Assembly: GCA_947487205.1 (NCBI GenBank)
Contig: CANKVU010000003.1
Span: 1-64,000 of the forward strand
Length of the DNA: 64,000 nucleotides
Source of the DNA: an uncultured Paracoccaceae bacterium
GTDB taxonomy: Bacteria > Pseudomonadota > Alphaproteobacteria > Rhodobacterales > Rhodobacteraceae
Reading direction: 5' to 3'
Part shown: piece by piece, positions 43,020-51,217 of the stretch
Layout: each line of letters begins with the position of its first letter
Position numbering within the stretch: position 1 is the stretch's first letter
Translations under genes and position numbers: made by a program
Notes under the pieces: generated by a model
Database searches by the model: none
What the model was told of the DNA's origin: nothing
Seen by the model: only the letters and a program-made list of their open reading frames with translations

Positions 43020-43457
43020 GTGACAGAGGGCTTCGACGGCGCGAAGGTCGCGATCCTGACGGCGGGGCGGGTGGTCGCGCTCGCCCGCGACGACCGGCCC
43101 GGCATTCCCTGGCCGGGGATGTGGGACCTGCCCGGCGGCGCGCGCGAGGGGACGGAGACGCCCCTCGCCTGCGCGCTCCGCGAGCTGCGCGAGGAGACGG
43201 GGCTGATCCTGGCGCCCGGCCGCCTGCGCCACGGCGCGCGCCATGTCCGGGCGGGCCGGGCGACGTGGTTCTTCGGGGCGGTCTGGCCCGGCCTCGAGGC
43301 CCGCGACCTGCGCCTCGGGGCGGAGGGCCGGGCGCTGGTGTTGATGCCGGCGGCCACGTTCGCCGCACATCCCCGCGCGATCCCGCATCTGGCGGCGCGG
43401 CTGCGCGCCTGGCTCGACTATTCCGCCGCCAGCGCCCGGTCGGCGCCCCGCACCTGA
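43020..43457 (+). CDS. NUDIX hydrolase
   Basis: 145 residues from a GTG. The NUDIX box is GGAREGTETPLACALRELREETGLIL (residues ~41-66), matching GX5EX7REUXEEXGU. It probably hydrolyses a nucleoside diphosphate derivative; a nucleotide-sanitising role would suit its pairing with dinB. Its end overlaps the convergent N-formylglutamate amidohydrolase gene by 40 bases. Confidence 0.88.
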   Translation: MTEGFDGAKVAILTAGRVVALARDDRPGIPWPGMWDLPGGAREGTETPLACALRELREETGLILAPGRLRHGARHVRAGRATWFFGAVWPGLEARDLRLGAEGRALVLMPAATFAAHPRAIPHLAARLRAWLDYSAASARSAPRT

Positions 43458-44293
43458 TCGCAGATCCGCGCCACCACCCGGTCGAGCCGCGCCTTGACGC
43501 CGGCGAAGCCCGCATGCGGCGCCACGCGCGCCTCGTCCATGTAGAGGGCGCGGTCGATCTCCACCTGGATCACGTGGCGGCCGCGCGCGGGGCGGCCGTA
43601 ATGCTGCGCGGTATAGGCCCCGGCGAAGGGGGTGTTGCGCGACACCGCGAACCCCGCCGCGGCAAAGGCGTCCTCCACCGCCGCGACGATCCCGGCCTCG
43701 GCCGCCGCGCCGTAGCGGTCGCCCAGCACCACGTCGGGCCGCCGGTCCGGGGCCATGCCGTCCAGCGCCTCGTGGGGCATCGAATGGCAGTCGATCAGGA
43801 CGGCCCGGCCGAATCGGGCCACCCGCTCGTCGAGCAGCCGCTCCAGCGCGGCGTGGTAGGGTTGCCAGACATCGCGGATGCGCGCCTCGGCCTCGGCCTC
43901 GGGGATCTTGCCGCGATAGATCGCCCGCCCCCCCGACACGACCCGCGGCACCACGCCCAGCCCCGAGGCGACGCGGGGATTGTGGGGGCCGCGCCGCAAC
44001 CCCTCGATCAGCGCGGGGTCGAGGTCGTCGGGACCGCGGTTCAGGTCTATCCAGGCGCGGGGCAGCCGGGCGGCCAGGAGCGCGGCCCCGCAGGACGGCG
44101 CGCTGCCGAAGAGCGTGTCGACGAACGCATCCTCGGACGAGCGCAGCTCGTGCGGGAGCAGCACCGACCGCTCCAGCAGCGCGTCCGGATAGAGGCACCC
44201 GGAATGCGGCGAGGCGAAGACCGCGGCGGTCGCCGGGCCGGACGGGGCATGGAGGTCGTAGGCGCGCAGGGTCATGTCAGCCGGCGGGATCAT
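43418..44293 (-). CDS. N-formylglutamate amidohydrolase family protein
   Basis: 291 residues (an ATG six codons in, at 44275, is an alternative start). Family marks: VFASPHSGCLYPD, DAFVDTLFGSAP, RAWIDLNRGPDDLD, YHAALERLLDERVARFGRAVLIDCHSMPHE with the metal-binding DCHS, and QVEIDRALYMDE. The activity is usually hydrolysis of N-formyl-L-glutamate in histidine breakdown, but no hut genes are near, so the exact substrate is open. Confidence 0.9.
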   Translation of the reverse strand: MIPPADMTLRAYDLHAPSGPATAAVFASPHSGCLYPDALLERSVLLPHELRSSEDAFVDTLFGSAPSCGAALLAARLPRAWIDLNRGPDDLDPALIEGLRRGPHNPRVASGLGVVPRVVSGGRAIYRGKIPEAEAEARIRDVWQPYHAALERLLDERVARFGRAVLIDCHSMPHEALDGMAPDRRPDVVLGDRYGAAAEAGIVAAVEDAFAAAGFAVSRNTPFAGAYTAQHYGRPARGRHVIQVEIDRALYMDEARVAPHAGFAGVKARLDRVVARICDQVRGADRALAAE

Positions 44294-44321
44294 GGGCGCA
44301 TAAATGGCGTTCGGAAAGGCC

Positions 44322-44350
44322 TTGAACAGCCGGGCGCGACCTTTTATAGA
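44322..44350 (+). promoter_or_regulatory. Promoter of tRNA-Val
   Basis: TTGAAC (44322-44327) and TATAGA (44345-44350) are separated by exactly 17 bases, each one or two mismatches from sigma-70 consensus. They lie ~50 bases ahead of the tRNA, allowing a short 5' leader. Confidence 0.6.
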
Positions 44351-44401
44351 CCGCGCACCGTTCCGGGGGCCCGTGCCCGCGGGAAGGACATGTGGCGATC
44401 C

Positions 44402-44476
44402 GGGCGGTTAGCTCAGCGGTAGAGCACTTCGTTGACATCGAAGGGGTCACTGGTTCGATCCCAGTACCGCCCACCA
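44402..44476 (+). tRNA. tRNA-Val(GAC)
   Basis: A 75-base tRNA: acceptor GGGCGGT pairs with ACCGCCC, discriminator A and encoded CCA at 44474-44476. The anticodon GAC is at 44434-44436 in loop TTGACAT; the T-arm has GGTTCGATCCC. It reads GUC/GUU valine codons. Confidence 0.97.
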
Positions 44477-44570
44477 TCGCCGAACAGGACTTCGCCGCCG
44501 GCCCCCGCGGGCCGGCAGAACCGCAATGCAAGGCGCGAGCCCCGCGCCGCGACAGATGGGAGAGAGCGAC

Positions 44571-44696
44571 ATGAAGGTGCGCAACTCGCTTCGCTCGCTG
44601 AAAGCCCGCCACCGGGATTGCCGCGTGGTGCGCCGCAAGGGCCGCGTCTACGTCATCAACAAGACGCAGCGCCGGTTCAAGGCCCGTCAGGGCTGA
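44571..44696 (+). CDS. rpmJ: 50S ribosomal protein L36
   Basis: 41 residues, [20 protein letters not shown] and [21 protein letters not shown], preceded by GGGAGAGAG. It is the C-minus form: the zinc-binding CxxC..C..H set is missing apart from one Cys, as is usual in Alphaproteobacteria. It stands alone after tRNA-Val and is followed by a strong terminator. Confidence 0.95.
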   Translation: MKVRNSLRSLKARHRDCRVVRRKGRVYVINKTQRRFKARQG

Positions 44697-44726
44697 CAGC
44701 CCCGACTTTTGCGACCGCAAGATGTG

Positions 44727-44760
44727 CCCCGGTGCCCCCGCACCGGGGCTTTCTCGTCTT
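44727..44760 (+). terminator. Rho-independent terminator after rpmJ
   Basis: A 9-bp perfect stem CCCCGGTGC-CCCC-GCACCGGGG (44727-44748) is followed by CTTTCTCGTCTT, 30 bases after the rpmJ stop. Confidence 0.8.
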
Positions 44761-44879
44761 GGGAGAAAGCAGGCCGGGGCCATCCGTGCTTATCCGCCGA
44801 TCCCCGGGGGGCCGTCTTGGTCCGGTGAAGAAACGCGTGATAAGCGGATCGCGCATTTCTGGATGGGGCCCCGTGATTC

Positions 44880-46649
44880 GTGACCGACAAGACACCTCTT
44901 TCCGCGGCGTATGGACGATTCCGCTCCGTGCTCCTGACGACGGTCGCGTTCAGCTTCTGCATCAACCTGCTGCTCTTCGTCGGGCCGCTCTACATGCTGC
45001 AGATCTATGACCGGATCCTGTCCAGCCGGAACGAGAACACGCTGGTCGCCATCTCGGTCATCGCCGTCGGGCTGCTCGTCTCCTACGGGCTGCTCGAATT
45101 CGTGCGCGCGCGGCTGCTGGCGCGGGCGGGGATGCATTTCGACGAGGCCCTGAGCGAGGACGTCTATCGCCGCATCCTGCGCCAACAGGCCGCCAACCCG
45201 GGCAGCCCGCTGCCGGTCAGCGTGTCCGACGTGGGCAAGCTGCGCGACTTCATGGCCGGGCAGGGCATCATCGCCTTCTTCGACGCGCCCTGGGTGCCGC
45301 TGTTCCTGGCGCTGTGCTTCCTGTTCCATCCGGCGCTGGGCGCGGTGGCCACGGCCGGGGCGGTGATCATCTTCGGGCTGGCGCTGACCAACGAGCTGAT
45401 CACCCGCAAGCATCTGCAGAACGGCGCCCAGGCGTCGCAGGGCGCAAGCCGGGCGTTCCATTCCACGCTCCAGAACGTCGAGGTGATCCGCGCCATGGGC
45501 ATGGAGCGCAACCTCCACGGCCGGTGGCAGCAGCGCCACGACGAGATGCTGGAGCACCAGGGCCGCGCCTCGGGCCGGTCGGGCGCGATCCTGTCGGCGT
45601 CGAAATTCATCCGCTCGACGGTGCAGATCTCGATCCTGGGGGTGGGCGCCTACCTGGTGCTGCAGCGCCAGATCTCGCCCGGGATCATGATCGCGGCCTC
45701 CATCATCATGGGCCGCGCGCTCGCCCCCGTCGAGCAGGCCGTGGGCCAGTGGAAGCATTTCGTTGCCGCGCGGCAGGCCCATCACCGGCTGAAGCAGCTC
45801 TTTGCCGCGGTGCCGGACGAGGCCGAGCGGGTCGAGATGCCGGCGCCGCGCGGCGCGCTCGCGGCGGGCCGGCTGGTCGCGACCATCCCGGGAACCCGCG
45901 ACGTGCTGCTCCGGAACGTCGATTTCGCGATCGAGCCGGGCGAGACGCTGGCCATCATCGGGCCGAGCGGCTGCGGCAAGTCGACCCTGGTGCGCCACCT
46001 CGTCGGCGCCTCGCAGCCCGCCTCCGGCACGGTGCGGCTCGACGGGACGGACATGCGCCACTGGCGGCCCGAGCAGCTGGGCCGGCACCTGGGCTACCTG
46101 TCGCAGGACGTGAACCTCTTTCGCGGCACGGTGGCCGAGAACATCGCCCGGTTCGACGCCCGCGCCACCGATGCCGAGATCGTCGCGGCGGCGCAGCTCT
46201 CGGGCGCGCACGAGATGATCCAGGCGCTTCCGCAAGGCTATGCGACCGAGATCGGCGAGGGCGGCGCGGGGCTGTCGGGGGGGCAGCGCCAGCGCCTGGG
46301 GCTGGCCCGTGCGGTGTTCCGGATGCCCAGCCTGGTGGTGCTGGACGAGCCCAATTCCAACCTCGATTCGGTCGGCGAGCAGGCCCTCGTCGCCTGCATC
46401 CGGACGCTGAAGGAGGCCGGCACGACCGTCCTTCTGGTGACCCACCGCGCCAACCTTCTGACGCTGAGCGACCGCACGCTGATGCTGCGCGACGGCATGG
46501 TCGAGAAGTTCGGCCCCACGCGCGAGGTCTTCGCCCCGGCGCCCAAATCCGTCCCCGAATCCGTGCCCGGGCCCGCGCGCGCGGCCGACCGGCCCGGGCC
46601 CGCGGCGCCGTCCCGGCGCCTGAGCCTGCCGCAGACATCGGCCTACTGA
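44880..46649 (+). CDS. Type I secretion ABC transporter/permease (PrtD/AprD type)
   Basis: 589 residues from a GTG. An ABC exporter membrane domain of six helices (LLTTVAFSFCINLLLFVGPLYMLQIYDRILSSRNENTL at the start is typical of PrtD-like proteins) is followed by a nucleotide-binding domain: Walker A GPSGCGKST, signature LSGGQRQRLGLARAVF, Walker B LVVLDEPNSNLD, H-loop VTHRAN. No N-terminal C39 peptidase domain is present. A Pro/Ala-rich tail closes it. With the HlyD-like gene downstream it should export a C-terminal-signal protein such as an RTX protease or lipase. No substrate gene lies next to it. Confidence 0.92.
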   Translation: MTDKTPLSAAYGRFRSVLLTTVAFSFCINLLLFVGPLYMLQIYDRILSSRNENTLVAISVIAVGLLVSYGLLEFVRARLLARAGMHFDEALSEDVYRRILRQQAANPGSPLPVSVSDVGKLRDFMAGQGIIAFFDAPWVPLFLALCFLFHPALGAVATAGAVIIFGLALTNELITRKHLQNGAQASQGASRAFHSTLQNVEVIRAMGMERNLHGRWQQRHDEMLEHQGRASGRSGAILSASKFIRSTVQISILGVGAYLVLQRQISPGIMIAASIIMGRALAPVEQAVGQWKHFVAARQAHHRLKQLFAAVPDEAERVEMPAPRGALAAGRLVATIPGTRDVLLRNVDFAIEPGETLAIIGPSGCGKSTLVRHLVGASQPASGTVRLDGTDMRHWRPEQLGRHLGYLSQDVNLFRGTVAENIARFDARATDAEIVAAAQLSGAHEMIQALPQGYATEIGEGGAGLSGGQRQRLGLARAVFRMPSLVVLDEPNSNLDSVGEQALVACIRTLKEAGTTVLLVTHRANLLTLSDRTLMLRDGMVEKFGPTREVFAPAPKSVPESVPGPARAADRPGPAAPSRRLSLPQTSAY

Positions 46650-46670
46650 GCCGGCAAGGAGAGCAGATCC

Positions 46671-47981
46671 ATGGCCACGTTCCGATCCACCCGGCCGCTG
46701 ACCCTGGCCGGGTTCACCATCATCTTCATGACCTTCGGCGTGTTCGGCGGCTGGGCGACGGTGGCGCGGCTCGACAGCGCCGTGATCGCGCCCGGAACCG
46801 TGTCGATCGAGGGCAACCGCAAGGTGATCCAGCACCTGGAGGGCGGCATCGTCGAGGAGATCCTCGTCGCCGAGGCCGACCGGGTGGAAAAGGGCGATGT
46901 CCTCGTGCGCCTGACCGCGATCGAGGCGGGATCGAACCTTGATGTCATCGCCACGCGGCTGGCGGTGGCCGGCATCACCGAGGCCCGCCTGCTGGCCGAG
47001 CGGAACCTGGCCGAGGCGTTCGAGCCGCCGGCCAGGCCCGACGCGGCGCCGGACGGGGACGGGGACGAGGACGGGGACGTGGCGCAGGCGATCGCGGACC
47101 AGCGCGATGTCTTTGCCGACCGCCTGTCGCTGCTGCAATCCAGGACCGACATCCTGACCGCGCGGATCGGCCAGTCCCGCGAACAGGTCGCGGGGCTCGA
47201 GCAGCAGCGCGACGCGCTGGCCAAGCGGCTGGAGAATTACGAGGAGATGCTGGCGCGGATGCGCGAGGGCGGCGATCGCGGGCTGGTGCAGAAGAACGTC
47301 ATCGCCGAACGCGAGGACGTGCTGATCCAGATCGAGGCCGATCTGGGCCGGGCGGTGTCGCAGATCGCGCAGGCCCGCAACGAGATCGGCTCCACCGAGC
47401 TGGAGATCCTGCAGGCCCGGCAGCAATACCGCGAACGGGCGAGCCGCGAACTGGAAGAGATCCGCGCCGAGATCAGCGAGCTGGAGGAACGCCGCAAGGT
47501 CGCCGGCGACGTGCTGCGGCGCACCGAGATCCGCGCGCCCTCGCCCGGGACCATCCAGAACCTGCAGATCCACACCGTGGGTGCGGTGGTCCGCCCGGGC
47601 GAGGACCTGATGGAGCTGGTCCCCGAGGACGGCAACCTGGTCGTCAATGCCCGGGTCTCGCCCGTCGACATCGACAGCGTCGCCCCGGACCTGACCACCG
47701 AGATCCGCTTCCCGGCGATCCAGGGCCGCCTGACCCCGGTCATGCTGGGCGAGGTGGGGTCGGTGTCGAACGACGTGATCACGCCCGAGACGGCCAACGC
47801 CGAGCCCTATTACCTGGCCCGGATCGACGTGTCCGACATCGACGTGCCCGACGCGGTGCGCGGCCGCATTGCCGCCGGAATGCCGGTCGAGGCGGTGATC
47901 GTCACCGGTGAACGCCGCGTCGTCGATTACCTGGCCGCGCCGCTGATGGACGCGGTGCGAAAGAGCATGGTCGAGGAATAG
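46671..47981 (+). CDS. HlyD-family type I secretion adaptor
   Basis: 436 residues, 21 bases after the ABC gene. One membrane helix (residues ~10-32, LAGFTIIFMTFGVFGGWATV) anchors it. Then come a lipoyl-like half (VIQHLEGGIVEEILVAEADRVEKGDVLVRL), long coiled-coil helices (residues ~125-290) and the second lipoyl half with beta-barrel (EIRAPSPGTIQNLQIHTVGAVVRPGEDLMELVPEDGNLVVNARVSPVDIDSV). The family bridges the inner-membrane ABC exporter to TolC. A short acidic insertion, DGDGDEDGD, near residue 125 is unusual. Confidence 0.93.
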   Translation: MATFRSTRPLTLAGFTIIFMTFGVFGGWATVARLDSAVIAPGTVSIEGNRKVIQHLEGGIVEEILVAEADRVEKGDVLVRLTAIEAGSNLDVIATRLAVAGITEARLLAERNLAEAFEPPARPDAAPDGDGDEDGDVAQAIADQRDVFADRLSLLQSRTDILTARIGQSREQVAGLEQQRDALAKRLENYEEMLARMREGGDRGLVQKNVIAEREDVLIQIEADLGRAVSQIAQARNEIGSTELEILQARQQYRERASRELEEIRAEISELEERRKVAGDVLRRTEIRAPSPGTIQNLQIHTVGAVVRPGEDLMELVPEDGNLVVNARVSPVDIDSVAPDLTTEIRFPAIQGRLTPVMLGEVGSVSNDVITPETANAEPYYLARIDVSDIDVPDAVRGRIAAGMPVEAVIVTGERRVVDYLAAPLMDAVRKSMVEE

Positions 47982-47986
47982 GGCCA

Positions 47987-48010
47987 TCCCCCCGCCCATG
48001 GGCGGGGGGA
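47987..48010. terminator. Bidirectional terminator-like palindrome
   Basis: A 24-base perfect palindrome (C6/GCCC arms around CATG) sits 5 bases after the HlyD stop and 7 bases before the ald stop on the other strand. It can fold on either transcript, but there is no T-run. Confidence 0.55.
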
Positions 48011-48017
48011 AACGCGA

Positions 48018-49130
48018 TCACAGGACGGCCTGCGGCTCCACCGCGTCGCGGTCCTGTGCCTGGCCCACGGGCATGTTCGTCAGCCGCCCGGCATGGACGT
48101 TGAGGCCCGCGGCCAGGTGCGGATCGTCCTGGCAGGCCTTCTTCCAGCCCTTGTCGGCGATCGACAGCATGAACGGCATCGTCGCGTGGCCGAGCGCCTG
48201 GGTGGAGGTGCGCGGCACCGCGCCCGGCATGTTGGCCACGCAGTAATGCATGATCCCGTCGACCTCGAAGGTCGGGTCCTGGTGGGTGGTGGGCGTCGAG
48301 GTCTCGAAGCAGCCCCCCTGGTCGATGGCCACGTCCACCAGCACCGCGCCCCGCTGCATCGAGGACAGCTGGTCGCGCATGATCAGCTTCGGCGCGGCGG
48401 CGCCGGGGATCAGCACCGCGCCGATCACCATGTCGGCCCCGGCGACGAGGTCCGCCGTGCCGGTGGCCGAGGCATAGGCGGTCTTGAAGGTCGAGCCATA
48501 GACATCGTCGATGTAGCGCAGGCGCGGCAGCGAGCGGTCGAGCACGACGACGTTCGCGCCCATCCCGGCCGCCACGCGCGCCGCGTTCAGCCCCACGACG
48601 CCGCCGCCGATCACCACGATCCGGGCGGGAAAGACGCCGGGCACGCCGCCCATCAGGACGCCGCGGCCGCCATTGGCCTTCTGCAGGGTATAGGCCCCGG
48701 CCTGGGGCGCCAGCCGTCCCGCCACCTCGGACATCGGGGCCAGCAGCGGCAGGCCGCCGCTGCGATCGGTCACCGTCTCGTAGGCGATGCAGGTGGCGCC
48801 GCTTTCCAGCAGGTCGTCGGTCTGCGCCCGGTCGGGGGCGAGGTGCAGGTAGGTGAACAGGATCTGCCCCTCGGACAGCATCTTGCGCTCCGCCGCCTGG
48901 GGTTCCTTCACCTTCACGATCATCTCGGCGGTGTCGAAGACCTCCTCGGCGGTGGGGACGATCCGCGCGCCGGCGGCCTCGTAATCGGCGTCGGGATATC
49001 CCGCGCCCTCCCCGGCGCCGGACTGGATCGTCACCTCGTGGCCGTGGGTCACCGCCTCGGCGGCGGCGGTGGGCGTCAGGCCCACGCGGAATTCCTGTGC
49101 CTTGATCTCGGTCGGGCAGCCGATCTTCAT
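48018..49130 (-). CDS. ald: Alanine dehydrogenase
   Basis: 370 residues from the ATG at 49130, which has a perfect AAAGGAGG six bases before it. N-terminus [20 protein letters not shown]; substrate-binding Lys in [11 protein letters not shown], His in [13 protein letters not shown] motif [30 protein letters not shown]-terminal [19 protein letters not shown]. It interconverts L-alanine and pyruvate plus ammonia with NAD. It is divergent from an Lrp-type regulator, which commonly controls it in response to alanine. Confidence 0.95.
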   Translation of the reverse strand: MKIGCPTEIKAQEFRVGLTPTAAAEAVTHGHEVTIQSGAGEGAGYPDADYEAAGARIVPTAEEVFDTAEMIVKVKEPQAAERKMLSEGQILFTYLHLAPDRAQTDDLLESGATCIAYETVTDRSGGLPLLAPMSEVAGRLAPQAGAYTLQKANGGRGVLMGGVPGVFPARIVVIGGGVVGLNAARVAAGMGANVVVLDRSLPRLRYIDDVYGSTFKTAYASATGTADLVAGADMVIGAVLIPGAAAPKLIMRDQLSSMQRGAVLVDVAIDQGGCFETSTPTTHQDPTFEVDGIMHYCVANMPGAVPRTSTQALGHATMPFMLSIADKGWKKACQDDPHLAAGLNVHAGRLTNMPVGQAQDRDAVEPQAVL

Positions 49131-49265
49131 GGACAACCTCCTTTGTCTGCCGGTTGGGCAATGGTATGTTCGAACGGTGCGAAGACGAGTGCAAAGATCG
49201 CGATCCCGGCCGCCGCACCCGAAAGGTCATTGCGCGAATCCCGCGACTGGCCGAAGATCCTGCGA

Positions 49266-49727
49266 ATGATCCCCCTGGACGAGACCGATCGGCGCATCCT
49301 GCGCCGCTTGCAGCGCGACGGGCGCCTGTCGAACGCCGAGCTGAGCGAGGCGGTGTCGCTGTCGGCCTCGGCGTGTCACCGCCGCGTGGCGCGGCTGGAA
49401 CTGGCCGGGGTCATCGACCGCTACGTGGCCCTGCTCGACCGCAACGCGCTGGGGCGGCGGACCACCGTCTTCGTCGAGATCACGCTGGCCGGGCAATCCG
49501 ACGGCGCCTTCGACGCGTTCGAGGCCGCCGTCGCGCGGATCCCCGAGGTGCTGGAATGCCACCTGATGGCGGGGACCGCCGATTACCTGCTGAAGGTGGT
49601 GGTGGCCGATGCCGAGGATTTCGCCGCGCTGCACCGCCGCACGCTGGCCCGCCTTCCGGGGGTGGCGCAGATGACCTCCAGCTTCTCGCTGCGGCGCGTG
49701 CGCGAGACGACCGAGATCCCGGTCTAG
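49266..49727 (+). CDS. Lrp/AsnC-family transcriptional regulator
   Basis: 153 residues. N-terminal HTH (LDETDRRILRRLQRDGRLSNAELSEAVSLSASACHRRVARLELAGVI) and a C-terminal RAM effector domain (VFVEITLAGQSDGAFDAFEAAVARIPEVLECHLMAGTADYLLKVVVADAEDFAAL). It likely senses alanine or another amino acid and regulates the divergent ald gene over the 135-base gap. An upstream TTG start is possible because the ribosome site for the ATG is weak. Confidence 0.92.
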   Translation: MIPLDETDRRILRRLQRDGRLSNAELSEAVSLSASACHRRVARLELAGVIDRYVALLDRNALGRRTTVFVEITLAGQSDGAFDAFEAAVARIPEVLECHLMAGTADYLLKVVVADAEDFAALHRRTLARLPGVAQMTSSFSLRRVRETTEIPV

Positions 49728-50602
49728 CGCGCGACCCGGTCGGCCACCGCGTCGAGCGCTGCGCGCGCCTCGGGCAGGATATCGGGCCAGAGCGGCCACA
49801 GGTGCCACAGCCCCGGCCAGGTCCGCAGCGTCACGTCCGCCCCGGCGAGGCTCGCCGCGCGGGCCAGGAGCAGGCCGTCATCCTGCAGAATCTCCGCCCC
49901 CGCGGTCAGGATCAGGGTCGGCGGCAGCACCGACAGGTCGCCCAGGAGCGGCGAGACCTCGACATCGCGGGGATCGGCGTCGCCGAAGGCCATGCGCGCG
50001 AAGCCCCGGTCGCCGGCGTCGTCGTTCATCAGGTCGCTCGTGCGCTCCCTGGTCGTCGATCGCCCCGTCCGGTCGGTATTGGGCGAGATCAGCGCCAGGC
50101 CCGAGACGCGGCCGGGGCGCCGCATGGCCAGGATCAGCGCCAACTGGCCGCCGACGCTGTCGCCGATCACCGGCACGGCGCCCGGCAGCGCGTCGAGGAC
50201 CGCCAGGCAGGCGTCGCGCTGGGCCGGCCAGGGCCGTTCCGGGGCCAGCGGATAGTCTGGCACCACGATCCGGCACGCCGCCACGCGGGCCACGTGGCGC
50301 ACCGCGGCGGCATGGGTGTCGGGGGAGCCCAGGACGAGGCCGCCGCCATGCAGCCACAGCGCCGGCGGAGCGCCCTCGGGCCCCGCGACGCCGCATGGCA
50401 CGCCCCCGATCGTCCGGCGGGGCAGCGGCGGGGCCGGCGGAAAGAGGCTGGCGAAGGCCGTCCGAATCGCCTCCGGCGGGCCGGACATGTCGGTGTCGGC
50501 GATTCGCCGCATAAGGCCGTCCCGGGTGGTCGGGAAGCCGCCGGAGGGCGGGGAAGAATCGGGGGAAAGGGGCGATCCGGTGCCGGATTCTGCGTTCGCC
50601 AT
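49724..50602 (-). CDS. Alpha/beta hydrolase (hormone-sensitive-lipase family)
   Basis: 292 residues. The HSL oxyanion motif is ALWLHGGGLVLGSPDTHAA; the nucleophile is in IGDSVGGQLALIL; acid and His are expected in the late PTLILTAGAEILQDDG and WPGLWHLWPLWPD segments. It should hydrolyse short-chain esters. Its end overlaps the Lrp gene stop by 4 bases. A 9-bp inverted repeat lies just ahead of its start codon. Confidence 0.9.
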   Translation of the reverse strand: MANAESGTGSPLSPDSSPPSGGFPTTRDGLMRRIADTDMSGPPEAIRTAFASLFPPAPPLPRRTIGGVPCGVAGPEGAPPALWLHGGGLVLGSPDTHAAAVRHVARVAACRIVVPDYPLAPERPWPAQRDACLAVLDALPGAVPVIGDSVGGQLALILAMRRPGRVSGLALISPNTDRTGRSTTRERTSDLMNDDAGDRGFARMAFGDADPRDVEVSPLLGDLSVLPPTLILTAGAEILQDDGLLLARAASLAGADVTLRTWPGLWHLWPLWPDILPEARAALDAVADRVAR

Positions 50603-50608
50603 GCGTCA

Positions 50609-50630
50609 GACCTGTCTAAAAAGACAGGTC
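50609..50630. promoter_or_regulatory. Perfect inverted repeat before esterase start
   Basis: GACCTGTCT and its exact complement AGACAGGTC are separated by AAAA. The right edge for the minus-strand gene is 7 bases upstream of its ATG. The size and sequence resemble TetR-family operators; as RNA it would also bury the start region in a hairpin. Confidence 0.5.
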
Positions 50631-50726
50631 GGCGTCGGCAAATTTTCACCCAGCCATAAGGTGTAATCGGCTAGATTGACGGTGCGCCAAGTGCGCAGGG
50701 CGGGGTACGTACTTTCGATCACCTAT

Positions 50727-51068
50727 TCATTTTCCTCCGCCTTTAACGTCCTCGCCCTGACGGCGCGTGCGGAAGTAGAGATAGAGCGGCAAGCCGCAGC
50801 TGACCCCGATGCAGAATGTCGCGGGAATGGCCACGAGGCGCAGCCGGTCTTTCCAAGTGTCGCGGTCGAGCAAGATCCAGACCGTCAGGGTCACGGCGGC
50901 GATCGTCAGGTCCCAGACCAGCCCGGTGGTGGATGCGTTCACGTACCAGGCGTCGATCAGGTCCCCCAGGCCGTTGCCCTCCGCCATGTAGGTCAGGAAC
51001 CAGGCCATGGGGTGGATCGCCCCCCAGAGGGCGAGGGCGAGGAAGACGAAGGGCAGAGCGCGAGTCAC
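50727..51068 (-). CDS. DUF2834 membrane protein
   Basis: 113 residues from a GTG that overlaps the stop of the lipoprotein gene. Three membrane helices: LPFVFLALALWGAIHPMAWFLTY, GLVWDLTIAAVTLTVWILLD and LVAIPATFCIGVSCGLPLYLYFRTRR. The pattern ALWGAIHPM..F..Y is that of DUF2834 proteins, whose function is unknown. It is the last gene of argH-lipoprotein-DUF2834. Confidence 0.82.
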   Translation of the reverse strand: MTRALPFVFLALALWGAIHPMAWFLTYMAEGNGLGDLIDAWYVNASTTGLVWDLTIAAVTLTVWILLDRDTWKDRLRLVAIPATFCIGVSCGLPLYLYFRTRRQGEDVKGGGK

Positions 51069-51217
51069 GATCCGCCGACGACGCCGAACGCGCCCTCGCC
51101 CGAGATGTCGATGGCCACCCCGGTGCCGGAGGTCCCGATCCCGGGCGTGACCTCCTCGGGGGCGGCCTCCTGACCGCAGGCGGACAGCAGGAGCAGCACA
51201 AGCAGCGCGCGTCTCAT
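51065..51217 (-). CDS. Small lipoprotein
   Basis: 50 residues: [14 protein letters not shown] then [20 protein letters not shown]. The lipobox LLSAC gives a mature lipoprotein of only ~37 residues. Its ATG overlaps the argH stop and its TGA overlaps the next GTG, so all three genes are translationally coupled. The small size of this gene makes it easy to miss. The function is unknown. Confidence 0.72.
   Translation of the reverse strand: MRRALLVLLLLSACGQEAAPEEVTPGIGTSGTGVAIDISGEGAFGVVGGS

Noticed and set aside
44790-47999. 1069-codon antisense frame opposite the type I secretion genes
   Set aside because: Same shadow effect; His/Asp/Arg-rich without domains, while the plus strand is clearly coding.
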